DNA of 33,801 bases, from NCBI GenBank assembly GCA_003551925.1, contig PUOA01000243.1, forward strand, positions 1 through 33,801, read 5' to 3'. Each line of letters starts with the position of its first letter. Position 1 is the first letter of the stretch. Positions 5,985-13,087 of this stretch are shown here, piece by piece. Both the position numbers and the translations under genes were made by a program. Under the pieces are notes generated by a model. It did no database searches and was not told the origin of the DNA. It worked only from the letters and a program-made list of their open reading frames with translations. This stretch comes from Paracoccaceae bacterium. GTDB lineage: Bacteria; Pseudomonadota; Alphaproteobacteria; Rhodobacterales; Rhodobacteraceae.

Positions 5985-7538
5985 ATGACCAACGCAACGA
6001 TCATCGGGCCGGAGCCGGGCGGGCGGGCGCTGCAAGGGCAGGGCGCCGCAGGGCAGACGATGCCGATGCGCACGGCGGTGTCGGTGAACGAGCCGATGTC
6101 GGTGCTGTGGCAGGGCGCCGAATACCCGGTCTCGCAGTGGAACGTCCACGGGTTCACGCTGTGCGACGCGATCCCGTCGGTGCTGGCGCCGGGCCGGGGG
6201 CGCGTGGTCGATGTGTCGCTGCTGATCGGCGAGGGGGAAACGCGCCTGCAGATGACCGTGCAGGCACGTCGCGACGCGGCGGCGGGCGACGGGCTTAGCT
6301 ACCGGTTCATCGAACTGGGGCGGGCGCAGGCCGAGTTGCTGCACCGGATCGTGGACAGCGCGCTCACGCGGCAGGAACTGTCGCTGACGCAGCTTCTCAA
6401 CGACACCCGCGAGGTGCAGGCCGCGCGGCACGAAACCACGCGCCGGACGCTGGCCTTCCGAACCTGGTTTCAGGTCTCGCTGGCGGGTGCGGCGCTGGGG
6501 GCGGCGGCGTGGATGGCGCTGGGGTCGTTGTCCACGGTGCAGTCACGCTACGCGGCGGTGACGGCGGCGGCGGCCAGTGTGTCGGCGCCGGCGGCGGGGA
6601 TGGTGACCGATCTCAAGGTCGCCGAGGGCGCGACGGTCTCGGCCGGCGATGTGCTGGGCTACCTGCGCACGCCCGATCATGACGCGCGCGCCGAGGCGCT
6701 GGCCGCCGAATTGCGCGCGCTCGAGGCGGAAGCGGCCGAGTTGCGGCTGCACAGCGATTCTCTGGCGCGGGATGCGGCGCATGCCGATGCACAGGCCGCC
6801 GACGACGAGACGCGCCTGCGCGCAGCCGTCGCGCGCGCCGAGCAGCGCCTGCGCATCGAACGCGCCGAGCTGAGCACGCTGCTGACCACCGGCCTGCCCA
6901 CGCAGGCACGCCAGCAGCACCGCGCGCGCCAGCAGGCCGCGGTGCTGGCCGCGGAAACCGATCTCGACGCGGCGCGGGCCGAACTCGCGGCGTTGAGCTC
7001 GGCACGCAGCCACGGGCTCGCCCCCGGTCGCGCCGCCGATGCACTGACCCCCGAGACCGCCGCGCTGCGCATGGCGCATCTGACCGAGGAAATCGCGCTT
7101 GGCTATCAGCGCGACGCCGCGCTGACGCTGGGTGCGCCGGTGATCTCGCCCTGCGACTGCGCGGTCGCGCAGATCACCCGGGTGCGCGGCGAATGGGCCG
7201 AGCCCGCGCAGCCGCTGTTCGTGATGGCCAAGGACGGGCCGCGCGCGGTGCATGCGCTGGTGCTCGCCGACCGGGCCGGGCGCATCACCGAAGGCGCACG
7301 CGCCCGGATCGAGCTTGCCGATGGCCGCCGCGTGAGCGGGCGCGTCACCCGGCTGAGCTATGACACCCGCCGCGCGGGTGTCGCGGGGCTGCAGACCGAG
7401 GTCTTCGCCGCCGAGCGCTACGCGCGGGTGGAAATCACGCCTGACGCGCCGCTCGACGCCGATGTGGGGCTGACGGGCAGCGTCTCGATCACCACCATCG
7501 ATCCGCTGCGCTGGGTGCGCGCGCGGGCCGAGGGCTGA
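5985..7538 (+). CDS. Alg44-like protein: PilZ-like domain + TM + HlyD membrane-fusion domain
   Basis: A 517-residue protein. Residues about 28-125 look like a PilZ fold, about 162-182 form a transmembrane helix, and about 195-500 form a membrane-fusion region. That region has a split lipoyl half-motif (SAPAAGMVTDLKVAEGA), an Ala/Glu-rich coiled-coil hairpin, and the returning half (VISPCDCAVAQITRVRGEW) with a beta-barrel domain. This is the layout of Alg44, which binds c-di-GMP and activates the alginate polymerase Alg8 across the inner membrane. Here the PilZ signature is weak: no RxxxR is visible, and the usual D/NxSxxG is replaced by QWNVHGF. Three bases separate it from an Alg8-like synthase. 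ATG 5985 has a poor ribosome site; ATG 6060 (MPMRTAVSV) is a possible alternative. Confidence 0.8.
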   Translation: MTNATIIGPEPGGRALQGQGAAGQTMPMRTAVSVNEPMSVLWQGAEYPVSQWNVHGFTLCDAIPSVLAPGRGRVVDVSLLIGEGETRLQMTVQARRDAAAGDGLSYRFIELGRAQAELLHRIVDSALTRQELSLTQLLNDTREVQAARHETTRRTLAFRTWFQVSLAGAALGAAAWMALGSLSTVQSRYAAVTAAAASVSAPAAGMVTDLKVAEGATVSAGDVLGYLRTPDHDARAEALAAELRALEAEAAELRLHSDSLARDAAHADAQAADDETRLRAAVARAEQRLRIERAELSTLLTTGLPTQARQQHRARQQAAVLAAETDLDAARAELAALSSARSHGLAPGRAADALTPETAALRMAHLTEEIALGYQRDAALTLGAPVISPCDCAVAQITRVRGEWAEPAQPLFVMAKDGPRAVHALVLADRAGRITEGARARIELADGRRVSGRVTRLSYDTRRAGVAGLQTEVFAAERYARVEITPDAPLDADVGLTGSVSITTIDPLRWVRARAEG

Positions 7539-7541
7539 GCC

Positions 7542-9095
7542 ATGGCCGAGCGTCCGTTCCTGCGCAAATCCCCGGCGCTGACGGCGTGGTTGACCGCGCT
7601 GGGCTGGGCCGCCGCGATCGTGTGGCTGCTGAGCCTGATCCCCGAGCGGGCGCTCAGCGCGCACGACGCGGCCTTCATCGCGACGCTGGGTGCGCTGGGC
7701 GTCTGGCGCTGGTGCTGGGGCGGGTATCACCTGCTGCGCGCCTTCGCCTTCACGCGCCGGGTCTTTCCGATGCTGCGCGCCCGCGCCCAGGCCGACCCCG
7801 CCACCCGGCGCCGCCATGTCGCCGTGGTGATCCTGAGCTGGAAGATGGGCGACGCGATGAACGCCGCAGTCTACGCCAACCTGTTCCGCGACATCCTGGA
7901 CAATGGCGGCGGCGGCACGGTGGTCGCGGCGGTGTCGTCCGATCAGGACGAGGCGGTGATCGCCCATGTCCACCGCAGGACCGACCCGCTGGGCACCATC
8001 CGGCTGGCCTTTACCCGCCAGGACGGCACCGGCAAGCGCTCTGCCATGGCCGACGCGCTTGCGCGGCTGCGCGCGCTGGGTGTGCCGCCCGATTGCCCCG
8101 GCATCCTGATGGATGGCGACACGCTGGTCGCGCCCGGGCTGATCCGGCGCACCGCGCCGCTGCTGCTGCACCAGCCCGGGGTCGGCGCGCTGACCGTGGA
8201 CAACACGCCGCTGGTCGCGGGCGGCATGCTGGACCGCGAATGGTACCGGCTGCGCATGGCGCAGCGCCATGTCTACATGGCATCGATGGCGCTGTCGGGG
8301 CGGGTGCTGGTGCTGACCGGGCGCTGGTCGATGTTCCGCACCCAGATCATGACCCACCCCAACTTCGCCGCCAATCTGCTCGAGGACGTGCTGCACCACC
8401 CGCGGCTGGGCCGGATCGTGATGCTGACCGGCGACGACAAGTCCACCTGGCGCTGGGTGATCGAGGCCGGCTGGGACATCACGTATGTCCCGGACGAAGT
8501 GATCTACTGCCTTGAATCGCTGCCCGGCAAAGGATTCGTCGCCGACACGATCGGCCTGCAGAAGCGCTGGTTCGGCAACATGGTGCGCGGCGGCGCCAAG
8601 GCGCTGCGGCTGGGTCCGCGCCGGCTGGGGGTGTTCACCTGGCTCGCGCTGCTGGACCAGAAGGTGTCGATGTGGACGCCGCTGATGGGCATCGTGTTCT
8701 TCGGGCTCGCGGGGCTGCTGCACGACCCGGTGTTCTGGGTGATCTTCGCGCTGTGGGTCGCGCTGACGCGCACGCTGCATGCCGGTCTGACCGGGCTGAT
8801 CGCGCGGCGCTGGCACCCGATCTTTCCGCTGCTGACCTATTACGGGCAGGTGGTCGGCGCGGGGATCAAGATCTTCGTCAACCACAACCCCAATGTCCAG
8901 AAATGGACGCGCCAGAACACCGGCGCGGCGGGCGATCGCTCGGCGCTGGTGCGCGCCGACAGCAAGCTGATGCTGGCGGCGTCGCTGGTGGGGTTCGTCG
9001 CGGTGGTCATGACGCTGACCAACGTCTCGGCAAGTTCGACGCGCTTTGATCTCGCCGCCGACACCGCGGCGGCCGAACTCGTCTTTGGCCGATAG
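7542..9095 (+). CDS. Alg8-like family 2 glycosyltransferase (exopolysaccharide synthase)
   Basis: A 517-residue processive GT2 polymerase embedded in the inner membrane. Two N-terminal helices (about 12-32 and 43-62) precede a cytoplasmic catalytic domain. Catalytic landmarks are SSDQDE, TRQDGTGKRSAMADAL, the DxD motif MDGDT (D191/D193), the TGDDKST acceptor aspartates and the Q-x-x-R-W-type motif QKRWFGNM. C-terminal helices follow (PLMGIVFFGLAGLL, VFWVIFALWVAL and a last one near 482-505). The QDGTGKRSAMA stretch is reminiscent of Alg8. It should polymerise a nucleotide sugar and extrude the chain, working with the PilZ/HlyD protein upstream. With UDP-glucose dehydrogenase in the same locus, a glucuronate-containing or glucan product is more likely than mannuronan, since no GDP-mannose dehydrogenase is present. 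The polymer is not determinable from sequence. Confidence 0.85.
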   Translation: MAERPFLRKSPALTAWLTALGWAAAIVWLLSLIPERALSAHDAAFIATLGALGVWRWCWGGYHLLRAFAFTRRVFPMLRARAQADPATRRRHVAVVILSWKMGDAMNAAVYANLFRDILDNGGGGTVVAAVSSDQDEAVIAHVHRRTDPLGTIRLAFTRQDGTGKRSAMADALARLRALGVPPDCPGILMDGDTLVAPGLIRRTAPLLLHQPGVGALTVDNTPLVAGGMLDREWYRLRMAQRHVYMASMALSGRVLVLTGRWSMFRTQIMTHPNFAANLLEDVLHHPRLGRIVMLTGDDKSTWRWVIEAGWDITYVPDEVIYCLESLPGKGFVADTIGLQKRWFGNMVRGGAKALRLGPRRLGVFTWLALLDQKVSMWTPLMGIVFFGLAGLLHDPVFWVIFALWVALTRTLHAGLTGLIARRWHPIFPLLTYYGQVVGAGIKIFVNHNPNVQKWTRQNTGAAGDRSALVRADSKLMLAASLVGFVAVVMTLTNVSASSTRFDLAADTAAAELVFGR

Positions 9096-9111
9096 GGGAA
9101 AGGGTCCCGTC

Positions 9112-10020
9112 ATGGCATTGAAACCGCTTCTCGCCGCGTTCGTGCTCAGCCTGCTTGCCGGCTGCGCGATGCAGGACACAGGCTCTGCGCCGACCCATGC
9201 GGTCCCCGACGCGATCACGGTCACCGCCGACACCATCGGAGCGGTCGCCGCGCGCAGCGGCGATGCGTATCTGGTCGGGCGCGGCGACGTGCTGCAGATC
9301 CACGCCATCGACGCGCCCGAACTGACCGCACCCGCGGGCTACGAGGTCGGCGCCGACGGCACCATCGAGGTGCCGTTTCTGGGCGCCATTCCAGCCGCCG
9401 ACCGCGAGCCCGCCGCAATCCGCACCGAGCTGACGCGGCGCCTGCAGGCATACCTGCCCGACCCGCAGCTCGACCTGCGCGTGACCGACCACGCCGCGCG
9501 GCAGATCAGCGTCGTCGGCGCCGTCAACCGGCCTGGCCGGCAAGTGCTGACCACGCGCCCGCTGAGCGTGATCGACGCGATCAACGCCGCAGGCGGCTTT
9601 GCAACCACCGCCACCCCGCGCGGGGTCACCATCTTGCGCGCGGGGCGCGAAATCGCGGTCGACATCCGCGGGTTCCTCGAGGAAGGCCGCGCCCTGCCCA
9701 TGCTGCGCGACGGCGATGTCGTTCAGGTGGGCGGCCCCCGGCTGGGAACCGCGCGCGCTCCGCGCGGGATCACCGTGGCGCTTGACGGCCAGCCCGAGCG
9801 CGTGATCGACCCGGGGGCAACACGCGTTTCGGTGGCCGACCTGATCGCGCGTCTGGGCACCCCCGGCCACGCGGTGCAGGTGATCCGGCATGGCGACGCG
9901 CCCGGCCGCGTGTATCTGATCCGCGCCGCCGACGCCGCCGAGCGCGCCGTGGGCGGACGCTTCATGCTGGCGGATGGTGACCGTGTCGAGCTCCGTCCGG
10001 CCATTGATTTCAACAGCTGA
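9112..10020 (+). CDS. Wza-like polysaccharide export (OPX) lipoprotein
   Basis: A 302-residue outer-membrane or periplasmic lipoprotein. The signal sequence ends in lipobox LLAGC (C18). A Poly_export domain follows (YLVGRGDVLQIHAIDAPEL to DGTIEVPFLGAI), then an SLBB domain (ISVVGAVNRPGRQVL to RAGREIAVDI), and a C-terminal region that may hold another degenerate SLBB-like unit. ATG 9112 is preferred over the tracked start at 9046 because it gives a clean lipoprotein signal and follows AGGGGAAAGGG just after the synthase stop. I recall Wza at about 380 residues; this one is shorter, and I see no clear C-terminal amphipathic helix. It should carry the polymer to or through the outer membrane. 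No Wzc-type kinase is encoded nearby, which is unusual for this family. Confidence 0.87.
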   Translation: MALKPLLAAFVLSLLAGCAMQDTGSAPTHAVPDAITVTADTIGAVAARSGDAYLVGRGDVLQIHAIDAPELTAPAGYEVGADGTIEVPFLGAIPAADREPAAIRTELTRRLQAYLPDPQLDLRVTDHAARQISVVGAVNRPGRQVLTTRPLSVIDAINAAGGFATTATPRGVTILRAGREIAVDIRGFLEEGRALPMLRDGDVVQVGGPRLGTARAPRGITVALDGQPERVIDPGATRVSVADLIARLGTPGHAVQVIRHGDAPGRVYLIRAADAAERAVGGRFMLADGDRVELRPAIDFNS

Positions 10021-10037
10021 AAAAAAGGAATTCCACA

Positions 10038-11204
10038 ATGAAGATCGCCATTGCCGGCCTGGGCTATGTGGGGCTGTCCAACGCCATCGTGCTGGCACGC
10101 CAGCACGAGGTGACCGCCGTTGACGTCTGCGTCGAGCGCGTGGCGGCGCTGAACGCAGGCCGCACTCCGGTCGAGGACACGCTCGCCCGCGCGCATCTGG
10201 CAACGGGAACGCTGCGGCTGCGCGCCACCACCGACGCCGCCGCCGCCTATGCGGATGCGGAGTACGTGTTCATCGCCACGCCGACCGATTACGACCCGGC
10301 CACCAACGCCTTCGACACCACCAGCATCGAGGCGGTCATCGCGCAGGTGCTGGCGGTGAACGATCGCGCGGTGATGGTGATCAAGTCCACGGTTCCCGTA
10401 GGCTACACCAAAGGCGTTCGCGCGCGGTTCGGCTGCGACCGGATCGTGTTCTCGCCCGAATTCCTGCGCGAGGGCCGCGCGCTCGAGGACAATCTGCACC
10501 CCACCCGGATCGTGGTGGGCGAGGTCAGCGCCCGCGGCGAGGCCGTCGCCGATCTGTTGCGCGGCGCGGCGCTGGCCGACGTGGTGCCGGTGCTGCTGAC
10601 CGATCCGACCGAGGCCGAGGCGATCAAGCTCTTCGCCAACACCTACCTGGCCAGCCGCGTCGCCGCGTTCAACGAGGCCGACACGCTGGCGATGGACCTC
10701 GACCTCGACGCGGGCGAGATCATCGACGCGCTGTGCCTCGACCCGCGGATCGGCGCGATCTACAACAATCCGTCCTTCGGGTATGGCGGCTACTGCCTGC
10801 CGAAGGATTCGAAGCAGCTGCGCGCCAATTTCGACGACGTGCCGCAGGCGCTGATCTCGGCCACGCTGGCCTCGAACGACGCGCGCAAGCGGGCAGTGGC
10901 CGACAGCATCGCCGCGCGTGGGGCGGCGAAGGTCGGCATCTACCGGCTGGTGATGAAGCAGGGGTCGGACAATTTTCGCGCCTCGGCGATGCAGGACATC
11001 ATCGCGCTGCTGCACGAGCGCGGCGTCGACCTGGTCGTGCACGAGCCCGAATGGCAGGGTGCGGAGTGCCTCGGCCAGCCGCTCGAGCCCGATTTCGACC
11101 GCTTCGCCGACGGCTGCGACCTGATCGTCGCCAACCGCATGGTGGCCGAGCTTGCACCACACGCGGCCAAGGTCTTCACCCGCGACATTTACGGGCAGGA
11201 CTGA
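10038..11204 (+). CDS. ugd: UDP-glucose 6-dehydrogenase
   Basis: A 388-residue cytoplasmic enzyme that oxidises UDP-glucose to UDP-glucuronate with two NAD+. The Rossmann motif AGLGYVGLS is at the N-terminus. Substrate-site landmarks are IATPTDYDP, STVPVGYT and FSPEFLREG. The catalytic K197 and N201 lie in IKLFANTYLA, and C253 lies in GYGGYCLPKDS. Length and sequence closely resemble my memory of the short E. coli Ugd type, which also has its cysteine at 253, and not the longer GDP-mannose dehydrogenases. AAGGAA precedes ATG 10038. It follows the export lipoprotein by 17 bases, so it probably supplies UDP-glucuronate, or sugars made from it, to the synthase upstream. Confidence 0.94.
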   Translation: MKIAIAGLGYVGLSNAIVLARQHEVTAVDVCVERVAALNAGRTPVEDTLARAHLATGTLRLRATTDAAAAYADAEYVFIATPTDYDPATNAFDTTSIEAVIAQVLAVNDRAVMVIKSTVPVGYTKGVRARFGCDRIVFSPEFLREGRALEDNLHPTRIVVGEVSARGEAVADLLRGAALADVVPVLLTDPTEAEAIKLFANTYLASRVAAFNEADTLAMDLDLDAGEIIDALCLDPRIGAIYNNPSFGYGGYCLPKDSKQLRANFDDVPQALISATLASNDARKRAVADSIAARGAAKVGIYRLVMKQGSDNFRASAMQDIIALLHERGVDLVVHEPEWQGAECLGQPLEPDFDRFADGCDLIVANRMVAELAPHAAKVFTRDIYGQD

Positions 11205-11232
11205 GCGTTCGGCACCGCACCGGGCGGGCTTT

Positions 11233-11263
11233 CAACAATCGTCCCCGAAATGAACGATTGTTG
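11233..11263. promoter_or_regulatory. Perfect 10-bp inverted repeat upstream of the pseudo-Ugd gene
   Basis: CAACAATCGT (11233-11242) and ACGATTGTTG (11254-11263) are perfect inverse complements around an 11-base centre. The element lies in the 116-base gap between ugd and its degenerate paralogue and is unusually AT-rich for the region. No T-run follows, so an operator seems more likely than an intrinsic terminator, but an attenuating hairpin cannot be excluded. Confidence 0.55.
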
Positions 11264-11320
11264 CCCTGATCGGCGGGTATCCCGTTCGCATTGCACGCAC
11301 TCACAGAGAGGAGACCCGAC

Positions 11321-12424
11321 ATGAAAATCGCGATCATCGGTTTGGGCGGCGTCGCACTCGCCGACGCGCTGGCGCTTGCCCGGACGCATGAGGTGGTGAT
11401 GACCGGCCCGGTGCCGGACCGGGTGGAGGCCATCAACACCGGCGCCTTCGACCTGTGCGACCCAGCGCTTGCGCCGTATCTTGCCCGTTATCCGCTGCGG
11501 CTGAGCGCCAGCCTGCATACCGACGCGGCACTCGACGGCGCGGATGCGGTGATCGTGGCACCGCCGCTGTCATTCGATCCCGAGACGGGCGCCGCGCAGC
11601 TGGCCGAACTCGACAGCCGGATCGAGATGGCCGCGCGCCGCAGGCCCGGAGCGTTGATCGTGGTGCGCTCGGCGGTGCCGGTGGGCTACTGCGCGGCCAG
11701 GCGCGCCGAGACCGGCAGCCCCCGGATTGTCTACGCCCCCGAATTCGCGCGTGAGGGGCACCGCCTGAGCGCCGTGCTGCACCCGCAATTCCTGATCGTC
11801 GGCGACCGCGGCGCGGCCGGGAAAAAGGCGCTGGCGCTGCTGGCCGAGGCCGCGCTGAGCAACGCCATCCCCACCCGCGCCATCGGTCCCGCCGAGGCCG
11901 AGCTCACGCGCCACCTGTCGACGCTGTTCCAGGCCGCGCGGCTGGCCTATTTCAACGAACTTGACAGCTACGCGCTCCATCACGGGCTGGACGCGCGGCA
12001 GATCATCGATGGCGTCAGCCTGGACCCGCGGATCGGACCCCACGCGAACAACCCGTGCTTCGGATACTCCAGCCGGTCGCTGCCGCTGAGCGTGAACATG
12101 CTGGCGCCGCATCTCGACCCCGCGCGCACGCCGCTCCTTGCGTCGCTCGAAACCGCGCACAGCGCGCGCGCCCAGGCGCTGACGCACCAGATCGTGCAGC
12201 GCGCGCCGGGCGTGGTGGCGTTCTACGCGCCCGCCGACGCCACGGCGCTGCCGTCGGGGCTGGCGCAGATCAGGGCACGGCTCGAGGCGTCGGGGATCGC
12301 CACATATGTGCAGCGGACGCTGCCGCAGGCGGGGGACGACATGGTCATCGCCCAGCGGATGACCGCCGAGCTGGCCGCTATCCCGGCCAACGTGTTCACC
12401 CGCGACCATTTCATGCGCCGCTGA
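11321..12424 (+). CDS. Degenerate Ugd paralogue, probable pseudoenzyme
   Basis: A 367-residue protein that aligns end to end with the upstream Ugd and keeps its fold landmarks (VVRSAVPVGYC, YAPEFAREG, YFNELDS, SLDPRIG, NVFTRDHF). The catalytic residues are replaced at identical numbering: K197 to R, N201 to T, C253 to S (GYSSRSLP for GYGGYCLP), and K256/D257 to L/S. The NAD motif GLGYVG has become GLGGVA. The frame is open, and GAGAGGAGA precedes ATG 11321, so it looks expressed and not a decayed pseudogene. It cannot be a normal dehydrogenase. It may be a regulatory or structural partner of Ugd, a UDP-sugar sensor, or an enzyme with a new activity. The tracked start at 11291 adds ten unsupported residues. 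Confidence 0.85.
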   Translation: MKIAIIGLGGVALADALALARTHEVVMTGPVPDRVEAINTGAFDLCDPALAPYLARYPLRLSASLHTDAALDGADAVIVAPPLSFDPETGAAQLAELDSRIEMAARRRPGALIVVRSAVPVGYCAARRAETGSPRIVYAPEFAREGHRLSAVLHPQFLIVGDRGAAGKKALALLAEAALSNAIPTRAIGPAEAELTRHLSTLFQAARLAYFNELDSYALHHGLDARQIIDGVSLDPRIGPHANNPCFGYSSRSLPLSVNMLAPHLDPARTPLLASLETAHSARAQALTHQIVQRAPGVVAFYAPADATALPSGLAQIRARLEASGIATYVQRTLPQAGDDMVIAQRMTAELAAIPANVFTRDHFMRR

Positions 12425-12482
12425 GTTGCGTCCCGGCCCGGCAGCGCCGCGCCCGTGACGATTTCAGCCCCGTGCGGGCCAC

Positions 12483-13037
12483 TCAAGGCTCGACGATGCT
12501 CACCAGAATGACCGGCTCGCCTTCCGCGTTCTCGTGGATGAAGACCGTGACATACAGGTCCTCGTCCGCGTGCCGGGCGCCGAAGAAGCGCCGCGCGTCC
12601 AGATCGCTGTCGGGAGACGGCGCGCCCCCGGGGTGGTGATCGACGTCACGGCTGAAATGGGGATCCTCGCTGAAATCGTCGGGCAGATGCGTGCGCCCCA
12701 CCGCAAGGAAATCGATCTCGAAGCCCCGCAACCCAAGCACCGATTTGTAGGCCACGCTGAGCGGCAGGGGCCGTATGTCCGGATCGCGCAGGATGTAGGC
12801 AAATCTCTCATGGGCGCCGTCGACCTCGATCGTCTCTTTCCATGCACCATCGCGGTGGGGGCCCCAGGGGATGACATGCCGGTCGTGGTCAACGTGATCA
12901 TGGGCGATGAGCTCGGTCTCCTGAATGCGGGGCACCAGGGGGTGGTCGCTGATATCCTCGAGCGCGTCGGCCCGAAGGCCGGCGGTCATCGACATCAGCG
13001 CCAACGCGCTTGCGGCAAGCATGGTGTTTTTCTGCAT
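12483..13037 (-). CDS. Exported protein, DUF4892/OmpA-associated-like, function unknown
   Basis: A 184-residue protein with a signal peptide (NTMLAASALALMSMTAG, cleavage probably near LRADA). The mature part begins with a segment (ISDHPLVPRIQETELIAHDH) that reminds me of the N-terminal domain of exported OmpA-associated proteins (GSKDHPL...R...G-type, DUF4892), and ends VTVFIHENAEGEPVILVS. No OmpA domain follows. The start at 13037 is chosen over 13085 because GGAGGGAGA precedes it and it gives a clean signal peptide. The family link is from memory and weak. It is the last of three consecutive minus-strand exported proteins, lying 50 bases after the SH3-domain gene. Confidence 0.65.
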   Translation of the reverse strand: MQKNTMLAASALALMSMTAGLRADALEDISDHPLVPRIQETELIAHDHVDHDRHVIPWGPHRDGAWKETIEVDGAHERFAYILRDPDIRPLPLSVAYKSVLGLRGFEIDFLAVGRTHLPDDFSEDPHFSRDVDHHPGGAPSPDSDLDARRFFGARHADEDLYVTVFIHENAEGEPVILVSIVEP

Positions 13038-13087
13038 GGCTCTCCCTCCGTTTGTTTCCGTCGCGTTCGGCGTGGCCCATCGCACCC

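Noticed and set aside
6543-9308. 921-residue minus-strand ORF
   Set aside because: It is a shadow of the Alg44-like and Alg8-like genes, rich in Arg/Gln/His with no motif.
5985-12424. Alginate biosynthesis cluster
   Set aside because: Only Alg8- and Alg44-like genes are present. There is no GDP-mannose dehydrogenase, epimerase, lyase, AlgE, AlgK or AlgX, and the dehydrogenase resembles UDP-glucose-type Ugd.
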